DNA of 7,259 bases, taken from positions 1 to 7,259 of the forward strand of contig QHWF01000209.1 in assembly GCA_003222455.1 (NCBI GenBank), written 5' to 3'. Both the position numbers and the translations under genes were made by a program. The notes below the pieces were generated by a model. The model did no database searches, had not been told where the DNA came from, and was given only the letters and a program-made list of their open reading frames with translations. Below, piece after piece: positions 1-6,476 of the stretch (position 1 is the stretch's first letter; every line of letters starts with the position of its first letter). The DNA is from Acidobacteriota bacterium. GTDB lineage: Bacteria; Acidobacteriota; Vicinamibacteria; Vicinamibacterales; CAVVIG01.

Positions 1-855
1 ACCTGTCGCAAGTTGGACACGCCGCTTCGCGCCGGCGCGGGGCTCGGGGTGGGCCGCCGTCGGCAGGACGATGGACCGCGGGTCTCACCTGACGGCAAAT
101 GGGAAGCGCTCGTCAATAACTTCAACATTGCGATCCGGGCGGCCGGTACGCGCACGGCGACGCGTCTGAGCACTGACGGCTCCGAGGGAAACGCGTACGA
201 GCTGTCGTCGATCGCGTGGTCGCCGGACTCGAAGAAGCTTGCCGCCTACCGCGTGAAGCCGGGCTATCGGCGCCAGGTCCACTACGTCGAATCCTCGCCG
301 GAGGATCAGCTCCAACCGAAGCACACATCGATCCTCTATGCGAAGCCGGGCGACGTCCTGGATGTCGAACAGCCGGTGCTGTTCCTGCTCGACTCGAAAC
401 GCCAGATTGTCGTCGACAACGCCCTGTTCCCGAACGCCTACGCGATGTCCGCGCTCGAATGGCGCAAGGACAGCCGCGCCTTCACCTTCGAATACAACCA
501 GCGCGGCCACCAGATCTATCGCGTCGTCGAGGTCGATGGGACGACCGGCACCGCACGCGCCGTCATCTCCGAAGAGCCGACGACCTTTTTCACGTACCGC
601 ACGGCGAATGGCGGACTGGCGGATTCGGGAAAGGAGTTCCGCTTCGACGTCGACGACGGCAAGGAAATCGTGTGGATGTCGGAGCGCGACGGCTGGAACC
701 ACCTGTACCTCTTCGACGGCGTCACCGGCGCGGTGAAGAACCAGATCACCAGAGGCAACTGGGTGGTGCGGGGTGTGCAGCACGTGGACCCGGCAACGCG
801 CCAGATCTGGTTCAGCGCCGGAGGAATGTATCCGGGGAAGGATCCCTACGACCGG
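1..855 (+). CDS. N-terminal fragment of S9 peptidase: DPP-IV beta-propeller (partial at 5' edge)
   Basis: Frame 1 is open from the first base, so the true start lies upstream; the TTG at 13 is only the first possible start codon in view. After a low-complexity Gly/Arg linker (bases about 35-85) comes SPDGKWEALV and then several propeller-blade motifs: SIAWSPDSKKLAAYR, LEWRKDSRAFTFEYNQRGHQIYRV and VWMSERDGWNHLYLFDG. The last is the usual 'SERDGW-HLY' signature of bacterial DPP-IV-like enzymes. In this family the propeller covers the active site and limits access to peptides. The homologous reading stops at GKDPY, near base 849. Beyond that, frame 1 stays open to 1905, but its residues are Arg/Ala-rich nonsense that antiparallel the real frame-2 sequence. 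Confidence 0.8.
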
Positions 856-1825
856 GGCGGACGCCAATCACGCGGTGGCCTACACGAGCGACATGAAGTA
901 CTACGTCGATACCTACTCGCGGATCGACATGCCGCCGGCCATGGAGCTGCGCCGAACCAACGACAACGGGCTCGTGACAACGCTCGAACGAGGCGAAATT
1001 ACAGAGCTGGTCAAGGCGGGGTGGAAGCCTCCGGAGGTGTTCGTCGCCAAAGGACGCGACGGCACGACCGACATCTGGGGCATCATCATCAGGCCAAGCC
1101 GGTTCGACCCGTCGAAGAAGTATCCCGTCATCGAGAACATCTACGCGGGGCCGCAAGGCTCGTTCGTGCCGAAGTCGTTCTTTGCCTACAACCAGATGCA
1201 GTCGCAGGCCGAGCTCGGGTTCATCGTCGTTCAGATCGACGGGATGGGCACGTCGAATCGATCGAAGGCATTCCACGATGTCGCCTGGAAGAATCTCGGC
1301 GACGCCGGCTTCCCCGATCGCATCCTCTGGCACAAGGCGGTCGCGGCGAAATATCCTTTCTACGACATCAGCGGACAGAATGCGCTCGGCGGCCTCCTCT
1401 TCCATCCCGAGTTCTACAAGGCCGGCATCGCCTATGCGGGCTGCCACGACAACCGCATGGACAAGATCTGGTGGAACGAGCAGTGGATGGGATGGCCGCT
1501 CGGTCCGCAGTACTCCGCCTCGTCGAACGTCGACAACGCGTATCGTCTCCAGGGCGACCTGCTGCTGGTCGTCGGCGAGCTCGACACCAACGTCGACCCG
1601 TCGTCGACGATGCAGGTGGTCAATCAGTTGATCAGGCACAACAAGAACTTCGACCTGCTCGTCGTTCCCGGGGCAAATCATCCGGCCGGGCGCGGCAACG
1701 ACCCGACCGCGCCGTACGGCGACCACAAGCGATTCGACTTCTTCGTGCAGCATCTGCTGGGCGTGACGCCTCCGCCGTGGAATCGCACGAGCACGATGCC
1801 GACCGACAACGTGCCGCAGCGCTAG
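850..1825 (+). CDS. C-terminal fragment of S9 peptidase: alpha/beta-hydrolase domain without the serine elbow
   Basis: Frame 2 carries MKYYVDTYSRIDMPP, then the hydrolase domain: FDPSKKYPVIENIYAGPQGS, ELGFIVVQIDGMGTSNRSKAF and FPDRILWHKAVAAKYPFYDIS. It continues with NALGGLLFHPEFY, GCHDNRMDKIWWNEQWMGWP and VVGELDTNVDPSS. The catalytic Asp is in GELDTN (codon 1583-1585) and the His in GANHPAG (codon 1679-1681). Where the family has a strand ending in G-x-S-x-G-G just before QN-LGG, this sequence goes straight from YDIS to GQNALGG. About 10 residues, including the nucleophile, are therefore missing in frame. An ATG at 773 opens this frame, but the stretch 773-850 is out of frame with the propeller and is unlikely to be translated as such. 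Confidence 0.78.
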
Positions 1826-1834
1826 CCACGACGA

Positions 1835-1905
1835 TCAACGCAGAACTCGCGGAACGCGCAGAGAAAACGGGTTTGGTTCTGCGAGTTCTGCGGTTTCTGC
1901 GTTGA
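1835..1905. repeat. Repeat A: 9-nt-period array folded as a long imperfect inverted repeat
   Basis: The left arm (1835-1868) has three units of period 9: CGCAGAACT, CGCGGAACG, CGCAGAGAA. The right arm (1871-1905) is the reverse complement of three similar units: CGCAGAAAC, CGCAGAACT, CGCAGAACC. The arms pair over about 34 positions with a few mismatches and almost no loop, so RNA or single-stranded DNA would form a long stem. It begins 10 bp after the peptidase stop and lies in the leader of the receptor gene. No T-run follows, so it is not a textbook intrinsic terminator. The nonsense frame-1 tail of the peptidase reads through it, giving an AELAERAEK-like peptide that only reflects the 9-nt period. 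Confidence 0.85.
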
Positions 1906-1943
1906 ATGTCGTGCCGTGTGGCGGGCGTCGGTTAGTCGGACAC
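1864..1943 (+). repeat. Dispersed ~80-bp repeat, copy 1 (right arm of repeat A plus tail)
   Basis: This stretch matches the reverse complement of 5003-5080. The two copies agree exactly over 39 bp (1876-1914 here), and the rest differs by a few substitutions and two short indels, above 90% identity overall. The match covers the hairpin loop, the whole pyrimidine-rich arm and a 38-bp tail ending in AGTCGGACAC. The tail is not periodic, so the element is more than a simple repeat. It ends 12 bp before the receptor ribosome-binding site and thus fills most of that gene's upstream region. I see no convincing -35/-10 pair outside it. Confidence 0.85.
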
Positions 1944-1955
1944 ACTCGCAGCTTT

Positions 1956-1960
1956 GGAGG
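1956..1960 (+). promoter_or_regulatory. Ribosome-binding site GGAGG for the TonB-dependent receptor
   Basis: GGAGG sits 5 nt before ATG 1966. It decides the start: a TTG at 1954, in the same frame, overlaps this site and would add only four residues (MEDS) before a signal peptide that otherwise begins naturally with MRIRLV. Confidence 0.8.
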
Positions 1961-1965
1961 ACTCA

Positions 1966-4689
1966 ATGAGAATCCGGCTCGTGGCGTCAGTTCTGGCCCT
2001 GCTCGCGTTCTGTTCATCTCCAGCACTCGGGCAACTCGCGCAGGGCGAGTTGCGCGGCACTGTCGTCGACGAAAGCGGCGCCGTGCTGCCGGGCGTCGGT
2101 ATTACCGCCACTCACGTCGAGACCGGCACCTCGCGGGCAACGACGACCGCGGCGAACGGCACGTATCTGATGCCGGCCATGCCGCTCGGCACCTACAGAG
2201 TCGCCGCCGAGCTCTCCGGATTCGGCACGACGATCAGGGAAGGCTTTCGTCTCGGCGTCGGCGAAGCGGTGACGATCAATTTCACGATGAAGGTCGCGGC
2301 CCTCCAGGAGTCGGTCACTGTCAGCGGTGCGCCGCCGATCATCGATACGAAGAAATCAGAGCTGACGGGTCATGTCGATCCGGAGCAGGTGCAGGCGCTG
2401 CCCCTGAACGGCCGCAACTGGCTCGACCTGGTTTCTCTGGTTCCCGGTGCACGCGGCAACCCCGGTGACATTCGGGCGGGCGCCTCGGGGAACGACGCGG
2501 CGCGCTACCAGATGGACGGGCTGAGCGTCACCGGACAGGGCACCGGCGGTGAAACACAGAGCTACAGCCAGGAAATCATCGCGGAAGTCGAAGTGCTCAC
2601 CAATCGCTATGATGCCGAGTACGGCCGCGTGACCGGCGCCGTCGTCAACGCGGTGACGAAGACGGGAACGAACCGGTTCCGCGGATCGGCCTACTACTAT
2701 CTGCGCGACGACAGTCTGAACACCAAAGACTTCGTCACCGGAGCGGTGACGCCGCTGCACCAGCCGCAGGAGGGTGTGACGCTGGGCGGACCGCTCGTCC
2801 GCGATCGCGCGTTCTTCTTTGCCAGCTACGAATATCAGAAAGCCTCGATCACGAACCGGCCGTCGACCGGGCTGTCGCAATTCGACGTGAATATCCCCGC
2901 CCCGCAGACGCGACATCTCATGTCGGCGCGCGTCGACGATCAATTGAATGGTCAGCATCGGCTGTTCGCGCGGACGAATCCGTTCAAGGAGCTGCGGCTG
3001 AACGAGGCGATCAGCACGCGCACGACGGCGACCGGCGGGGACAACTATCGCGCCTACAACCAGGACGCCGTTGTCGGCGAAACCTGGGTCGTCAGCAATC
3101 GCCTCGTGAACGAAGTGCGGACGGGCGTCTTCTACTTCAGCAAGAGCCTCGAGGAGCTCGCGCAAATCCCGCGCTACAGCTTTCCGTCGGCGATCATCGG
3201 ACCGGCCAGCAACAACCCGCAGTGGTGGAGAGAGCGGATCTACCAGGCCAACGAATCGATGTCGTATTTCCTTCCAGGCTGGCATGGCGACCACAAAGTG
3301 AAGGCGGGGTTTCAGTATCAGCGGTCGTACTATCAGGGCGAGCTGCCGAGCAAGGCGTACGGTCAGTTCAACTTCGCGAGGGATCCGGCGAACTTCAACG
3401 ACCCGACCACCTATCCGGCTCCCACGCAGTATTCGACCAGCCTCGGCGACTTCGGCTACAACGTGGTCAACCCGGCGTACGGCGCATACGCGCAGGACGA
3501 CTGGTCGGTCCATTCACGGATCACGTTGAACCTGGGGCTGCGCTACGACCTCGAGCCGAGCGTCGGCAACCCCGGCCTCGAGCAGCAGCAAGTGGAGCCC
3601 GGCCAGCGGCGGACGGAGAAAAGGAATTTCGGTCCGCGCGTCGGTTTCACGCACGATGTGCGCGGCGACGGCAAGTCGGTCGTTCGTGGCGGTATCGGAC
3701 GATACTTCGGCAACATCCTGCTCAACATTCCCATGAACGAAGCGCGCAACCGCAATCGCCAGGTCCAGATCACGGTCCTCAACCCGAGCCTCAATGATCC
3801 GTTGCAGGGACTCAGCTTCGAAGAACTGCTGACGCGGCCGCGAAACCTGGTCATCATGGCGAACGACTACAAGGCGCCCGTTCAGGATCAAGCGTCGATC
3901 GGTTTCGCGCAGGAGCTGAGCAGCCGGTACGCCTTGCAGGCAGACGTCGTGCACCAGGCCGGCCGGAACATCCAGATGTCGAGGAGCATCAATTTCTTCG
4001 AGAATACAGCGCTCGGCATCCCGATCAATCCATCCGCCGCCGGCCGTCCGTATCCGCAGTTCGTGAACATCACGCGATACGAATCGACCGGCCACTCACA
4101 GTACGACGCTCTGCAGCTCGGCATGACCGGACGGCGCGGGCCCGGCGGACACTTCGATGTCCAGGGCAGCTACACGCTGTCGCGGACGAAGGGCAGCACC
4201 GACGCGAACCGGTTCGGCGCAGTCAACAATCCCTTCGATGTCGAGGACGAGTACTCCTACACGGTCGCGGATCAGCGTCACCGTCTGTCCCTGAACGCCA
4301 CGACATACCTGCCGCTGAACTTCAATCTGTCGACGATCGTCTTCGCCGGCTCGCCCCGTCCGATCAACATCTCGACCAACCTGGATCCGTTCGGCACCGG
4401 CGCGGGGCGATGGCTCAACGCGAGCGGCGCCGTCCTGACGAAGAACGGCGAGCGCTCCCTCTATTGGGACAGGAAGGTGGACCTGCGTCTGGTCAAGAAC
4501 TTCAGGATCACGGGCCGTGCCACCGTGCAGGGCATGCTCGACGTGTTCAACATCTTCAACACCGCCAACTACAACCCGACGTCGTACGGCGCGGTGTTCG
4601 GCACCTCGACCTACCTGAAGCCCGGCTTCTCGAGCACGCTGTTCTATCAGCCGCGGATGGCGCAGGTCGGCGTCCGCGTCATTTACTGA
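1966..4689 (+). CDS. TonB-dependent outer-membrane receptor, Oar-like, with N-terminal carboxypeptidase-regulatory-like domain
   Basis: The protein has 907 residues. Residues 1-22 form a signal peptide (MRIRLVASVLALLAF, cleavage likely after ALG). Residues about 27-112 are a carboxypeptidase-regulatory-like (transthyretin-type) fold: GELRGTVVDESGAVLPGV, NGTYLMPAMPLGTYRV, LSGFGTT. A TonB-box-like ESVTVSG follows at 115-121, then the plug (about 125-240), with LPLNGRNWLDLVSLVPG, YQMDGLSVTG and AEYGRVTGAVVNAVTKTGTN. The rest is a 22-strand-type barrel with alternating aromatic residues, ending in QVGVRVIY, the C-terminal aromatic expected for outer-membrane insertion. NLGLRYDLEP and NFGPRVGFTHD are typical Oar-family barrel motifs. 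It should bind or import a ligand using TonB energy. The substrate cannot be read from sequence; the damaged peptidase upstream hints at peptides. The frame is intact from start to stop. Confidence 0.93.
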   Translation: MRIRLVASVLALLAFCSSPALGQLAQGELRGTVVDESGAVLPGVGITATHVETGTSRATTTAANGTYLMPAMPLGTYRVAAELSGFGTTIREGFRLGVGEAVTINFTMKVAALQESVTVSGAPPIIDTKKSELTGHVDPEQVQALPLNGRNWLDLVSLVPGARGNPGDIRAGASGNDAARYQMDGLSVTGQGTGGETQSYSQEIIAEVEVLTNRYDAEYGRVTGAVVNAVTKTGTNRFRGSAYYYLRDDSLNTKDFVTGAVTPLHQPQEGVTLGGPLVRDRAFFFASYEYQKASITNRPSTGLSQFDVNIPAPQTRHLMSARVDDQLNGQHRLFARTNPFKELRLNEAISTRTTATGGDNYRAYNQDAVVGETWVVSNRLVNEVRTGVFYFSKSLEELAQIPRYSFPSAIIGPASNNPQWWRERIYQANESMSYFLPGWHGDHKVKAGFQYQRSYYQGELPSKAYGQFNFARDPANFNDPTTYPAPTQYSTSLGDFGYNVVNPAYGAYAQDDWSVHSRITLNLGLRYDLEPSVGNPGLEQQQVEPGQRRTEKRNFGPRVGFTHDVRGDGKSVVRGGIGRYFGNILLNIPMNEARNRNRQVQITVLNPSLNDPLQGLSFEELLTRPRNLVIMANDYKAPVQDQASIGFAQELSSRYALQADVVHQAGRNIQMSRSINFFENTALGIPINPSAAGRPYPQFVNITRYESTGHSQYDALQLGMTGRRGPGGHFDVQGSYTLSRTKGSTDANRFGAVNNPFDVEDEYSYTVADQRHRLSLNATTYLPLNFNLSTIVFAGSPRPINISTNLDPFGTGAGRWLNASGAVLTKNGERSLYWDRKVDLRLVKNFRITGRATVQGMLDVFNIFNTANYNPTSYGAVFGTSTYLKPGFSSTLFYQPRMAQVGVRVIY

Positions 4690-4793
4690 GGAGGGATAGC
4701 TCGGCGCGAAGAACCTGTTTCCGGTGTCGTCGACACAACAACCCGCCGCGGTATTCTTGCGAGCGTGTCCGACCAAGTGACGCCGCCCTGGAA

Positions 4794-4811
4794 CGCGAAG
4801 GCCGCGAAGGC
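4794..4811 (+). repeat. Repeat D: two exact 9-nt units (CGCGAAGGC)
   Basis: CGCGAAGGC occurs twice in direct tandem, 104 bp after the receptor stop. It is short, but it has the same 9-nt period and purine-rich core as repeats A, B and C, and it also lies on the 3' side of a gene. No matching pyrimidine arm is visible; a separate hairpin follows at 4827. The rest of the 4690-4867 gap shows no open reading frame I would support. Confidence 0.5.
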
Positions 4812-4826
4812 CGCTCGTAAGGGACT

Positions 4827-4850
4827 CGCGGGCCTTACGGAAGGCCCGCG
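4827..4850. terminator. Perfect 10-bp GC-rich hairpin between converging units; possible terminator
   Basis: Bases 4827-4836 (CGCGGGCCTT) pair perfectly with 4841-4850 around an ACGG loop. It lies downstream of the receptor on the + strand and 17 bp beyond the tRNA-Gly 3' end on the - strand, where a terminator shared by both directions would be expected. Neither side has a T-run, so intrinsic termination is unproven; it could instead protect or mark 3' ends. Confidence 0.45.
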
Positions 4851-4867
4851 CGGCTGACGAGAAAGGT

Positions 4868-4942
4868 TGGAGCGGGAAACGGGATTCGAACCCGCGACTT
4901 CGACCTTGGCAAGGTCGCACTCTACCACTGAGTTATTCCCGC
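4868..4942 (-). tRNA. tRNA-Gly, anticodon GCC, with encoded CCA
   Basis: Read on the - strand, the 75-nt sequence folds as a full cloverleaf. The acceptor stem GCGGGAA (4942-4936) pairs with TTCCCGC (4878-4872). The D arm contains AGTGGTAGAG. The anticodon stem is CGACC/GGTCG with loop TTGCCAA, giving anticodon GCC (4910-4908). The T arm contains GGTTCGAATCC. The discriminator is U, as usual for bacterial glycine tRNA, and CCA is encoded at 4870-4868. It decodes GGC and GGU and lies 136 bp downstream of galT on the same strand. Confidence 0.97.
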
Positions 4943-4952
4943 CCGAACCTTC

Positions 4953-4982
4953 AACCTAACACACGGCCGGGTTGGCTTTCAA
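4953..4982 (-). promoter_or_regulatory. Possible promoter for tRNA-Gly
   Basis: On the - strand, TTGAAA (4982-4977) is a good -35 match. After an 18-nt spacer comes TAGGTT (4958-4953), a weak -10 match. This would start transcription about 3 nt before the tRNA. The -10 matches consensus at only three of six positions, so the tRNA may instead be co-transcribed with galT. Confidence 0.35.
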
Positions 4983-5002
4983 GGTTCACATTCCCTGGCT
5001 GC

Positions 5003-5080
5003 GTGTCCGACTGACCGACGCGGCCACACAGCACGACATTCAACGCAGAAACCGCAGAACTCGCAGAACAAAACCGTTTT
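5003..5080 (-). repeat. Dispersed ~80-bp repeat, copy 2 (repeat B), half-hairpin after galT
   Basis: This is the reverse-orientation partner of 1864-1943. On the + strand it shows three 9-nt units: CGCAGAAAC, CGCAGAACT, CGCAGAACA (5044-5070). It lacks the purine-rich left arm present in copy 1; galT coding sequence abuts directly, and the first element bases are shared with the galT TAA (5081-5079). Relative to the gene it follows, it has the same orientation as copy 1 behind the peptidase. It separates galT from tRNA-Gly. Confidence 0.85.
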
Positions 5081-6080
5081 AAGGCTTGACGGCACGCAGC
5101 ACGCGCGCGGCCTCCTCCGGCGACGTCGGGTTGATGTAGAACCCGGTCCCCCATTCGAAGCCGGCGACGCTCGTCAGCCTCGGCATCAGCTCGAGATGCC
5201 AGTGATACACCTCCGACGTGTCCTCCGAGAACGGCGAGGTGTGCACGATCAGGTTGTACGCGGGCCTCTCGAGCGCGCGGTCCACGCGCTGCAGCAGCAG
5301 CTTGAGCAGCCGCGCCAGGTTCTCGTACTCGTGCCGGGGCGCATGCTCGAAACGCGACGCATGCCGCTTGGGCAGCAACCACGTCTCGAACGCGAAGCGT
5401 GGCGCGTAGGGCGCCAGCGCCACGATATCCGCATTCTCGGCGACCACTCGCGGGCGATCCACGAGCTCCTGGCGGAGGATGTCGCAGAACACGCAGCGTT
5501 CCTTCTCGGCAAAATGCCGCCGCGCGCCCTCGATTTCCTCGCGGACGAAGTCGGGCACGATCGGCAGCGCGATCAGCTGCGAGTGGCTGTGCTCCAGCGT
5601 GGCGCCCGCCGCGGCGCCATGGTTCTTGAAGATGAGGATGTGGCGCAGCCGCCGATCCTGCTTCAGATCCAGCATCCGGTCGCGATACGCGGACAGGACG
5701 CGCTCGATCTCCGGCTCGGACATCGACGCCAGCGTCCGGCCGTGGTCGGGCGTCTCGATGATGACCTCGTGCGCGCCGATCCCGTTCATGCGATCGAAGA
5801 TCCCCTCGCCTTCGCGATCGAGCGTGCCTTCGACCTGCAGGGCAGGAAACTTGTTCGGCACGACGCGCACGTCCCAGCCCGGCCTGTTCGCCGAGCCGCC
5901 GTGCTGTCGATACGACAGCACCTCGGGCGGCGTCAGCGATTCGCGGCCGGGACAGAAGGGACACTGATCGCGGCCGATCGTCGCCGCCCGATCGAAACGG
6001 AAGTCGTTCGGCCGCTTCTGGCGATCGGTCGAGATGATCACCCAGCGTCCAGTGACGGGATCCTTACGTAATTCCGGCAT
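5079..6080 (-). CDS. galT: Galactose-1-phosphate uridylyltransferase family protein (HIT superfamily)
   Basis: The product has 333 residues, against 348 in E. coli GalT. It begins MPELRKDPVTGRWVIISTDR, the standard family N-terminus. Candidate zinc ligands are C40 and C43 (CPFC), H113 (PDHG) and H164. The catalytic motif is H164-S-H166-S-Q168, with H166 as the expected nucleophile, spaced as in E. coli H164/H166/Q168. A second CVFC pair lies at 196-199. The C-terminal domain ends with YHWHLELMPR and FEWGTGFYINP. GalT exchanges UMP between UDP-glucose and galactose-1-phosphate in the Leloir pathway. Here Ser replaces the Pro and Gly of the usual HPHGQ, as I recall for ADP-glucose-phosphorylase-like members, so the true substrate is open. 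I chose ATG 6080; the open frame to 6206 adds only Ser/Arg-rich residues antiparallel to yraN. It overlaps the yraN end by 17 bp and has no clear Shine-Dalgarno, suggesting coupled translation. Confidence 0.9.
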   Translation of the reverse strand: MPELRKDPVTGRWVIISTDRQKRPNDFRFDRAATIGRDQCPFCPGRESLTPPEVLSYRQHGGSANRPGWDVRVVPNKFPALQVEGTLDREGEGIFDRMNGIGAHEVIIETPDHGRTLASMSEPEIERVLSAYRDRMLDLKQDRRLRHILIFKNHGAAAGATLEHSHSQLIALPIVPDFVREEIEGARRHFAEKERCVFCDILRQELVDRPRVVAENADIVALAPYAPRFAFETWLLPKRHASRFEHAPRHEYENLARLLKLLLQRVDRALERPAYNLIVHTSPFSEDTSEVYHWHLELMPRLTSVAGFEWGTGFYINPTSPEEAARVLRAVKP

Positions 6081-6435
6081 CGAACGCGTTCTGAAAAATC
6101 TCGATGGCCGGCCGCCCCGCGTCGAAATGGATCGAGACGACGTCGAACCGGCACGGGACGTTGGCGAGATGGTGTCGCATGACGTAGTCGATGGCGAGCC
6201 GCACAATCCGCCGGCGCTTGCGCGCAGTCACCGCCTCGGCCGCCTCGCCGAACGATCGGTCGTCGCGCGCCTTGACCTCGATGAACACCAGCGTCGGTCC
6301 ATCGCGGGCGATGATGTCCAATTCGCCACCGCGCCGCCGATGCCGCCTCGCAACTATTGCGTACCCGCGGCGTTCCAGCTCCCGGCAGGCGAGATCTTCG
6401 CCCGTTTTCCCCAAGGCGATACGACGGTCCGACAT
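6064..6435 (-). CDS. yraN: YraN/UPF0102 family protein with restriction-endonuclease-like fold
   Basis: The protein has 123 residues; E. coli YraN has about 131. Family landmarks appear in order: GKTGEDLA (9-16), GGELDIIARD (36-45), FIEVKAR (51-57) and RFDVVSIHFD (96-105). E13, D40, E53 and K55 form a PD-(D/E)xK-type nuclease active-site pattern. The family is widespread and its job is not settled; a DNA-processing role is inferred from the fold. I place the start at ATG 6435 (MSDRRIALGK). The open frame reaches an ATG at 6507, but those extra 24 residues (MFFVFLRGF...) come from the pyrimidine arm of repeat C. The Shine-Dalgarno is weak (no clear GGAGG). The gene overlaps galT by 17 bp, so the two probably form one unit. 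Confidence 0.9.
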   Translation of the reverse strand: MSDRRIALGKTGEDLACRELERRGYAIVARRHRRRGGELDIIARDGPTLVFIEVKARDDRSFGEAAEAVTARKRRRIVRLAIDYVMRHHLANVPCRFDVVSIHFDAGRPAIEIFQNAFDAGIT

Positions 6436-6476
6436 GCTGCCGCGGTCCAGCAAATCCTGGGCCAGATTACGGCTTA

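Larger units (their letters stand above)
1..1825 (+). pseudogene. S9 family (DPP-IV-like) serine peptidase, frame-broken and lacking its catalytic serine; 5' end outside window
   Basis: One gene is spread over two frames. Frame 1 encodes the propeller part from base 1 to about 850, and frame 2 encodes the rest up to the TAG at 1823-1825. Both parts read as one DPP-IV-like protein: the propeller piece ends at GKDPY and the catalytic piece resumes at ADANHAV. From my memory of close homologues, about 15-20 residues are missing between these points, so the lesion is a deletion of about 50 bases rather than a single-base slip. A second, in-frame junction near 1367-1376 removes the nucleophile loop. 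The rest of the sequence is well conserved, so either the gene decayed recently or the assembly lost two short segments. The family removes dipeptides from peptide N-termini, usually in the periplasm or outside the cell. A signal peptide, if any, would lie left of the window. Confidence 0.8.

Noticed and set aside
856..1905. Long frame-1 continuation of the propeller fragment, which would make a 630-residue protein
   Set aside because: After about 850 its residues are Arg/Ala-rich and shadow the clearly homologous frame-2 hydrolase domain; the end runs into repeat A.
1835..1905. Repeat A as a classical rho-independent terminator
   Set aside because: The stem is long and imperfect and is followed by GAATGTCGTG rather than a T-run.
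1954..1956. TTG as the receptor start
   Set aside because: It overlaps the GGAGG ribosome-binding site; ATG 1966 has ideal spacing and begins a normal signal peptide.
2356..3513. 385-codon open frame on the - strand inside the receptor gene
   Set aside because: Antisense shadow of a GC-rich gene: Arg/Val/His-rich product with no recognisable motif, and the + strand is unmistakably a TonB-dependent receptor.
4096..4920. 274-codon - strand frame spanning the receptor 3' end, the gap and part of the tRNA
   Set aside because: It runs through the tRNA gene and mirrors receptor codons; no family features.
5196..6071. 291-codon + strand frame opposite galT
   Set aside because: His/Arg-rich shadow of galT, whose zinc and catalytic motifs are all present on the - strand.
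6081..6206. 42-residue upstream extension of galT
   Set aside because: Ser/Arg-rich sequence in another frame of yraN; the family N-terminus starts at MPELRKDPVTGRW.
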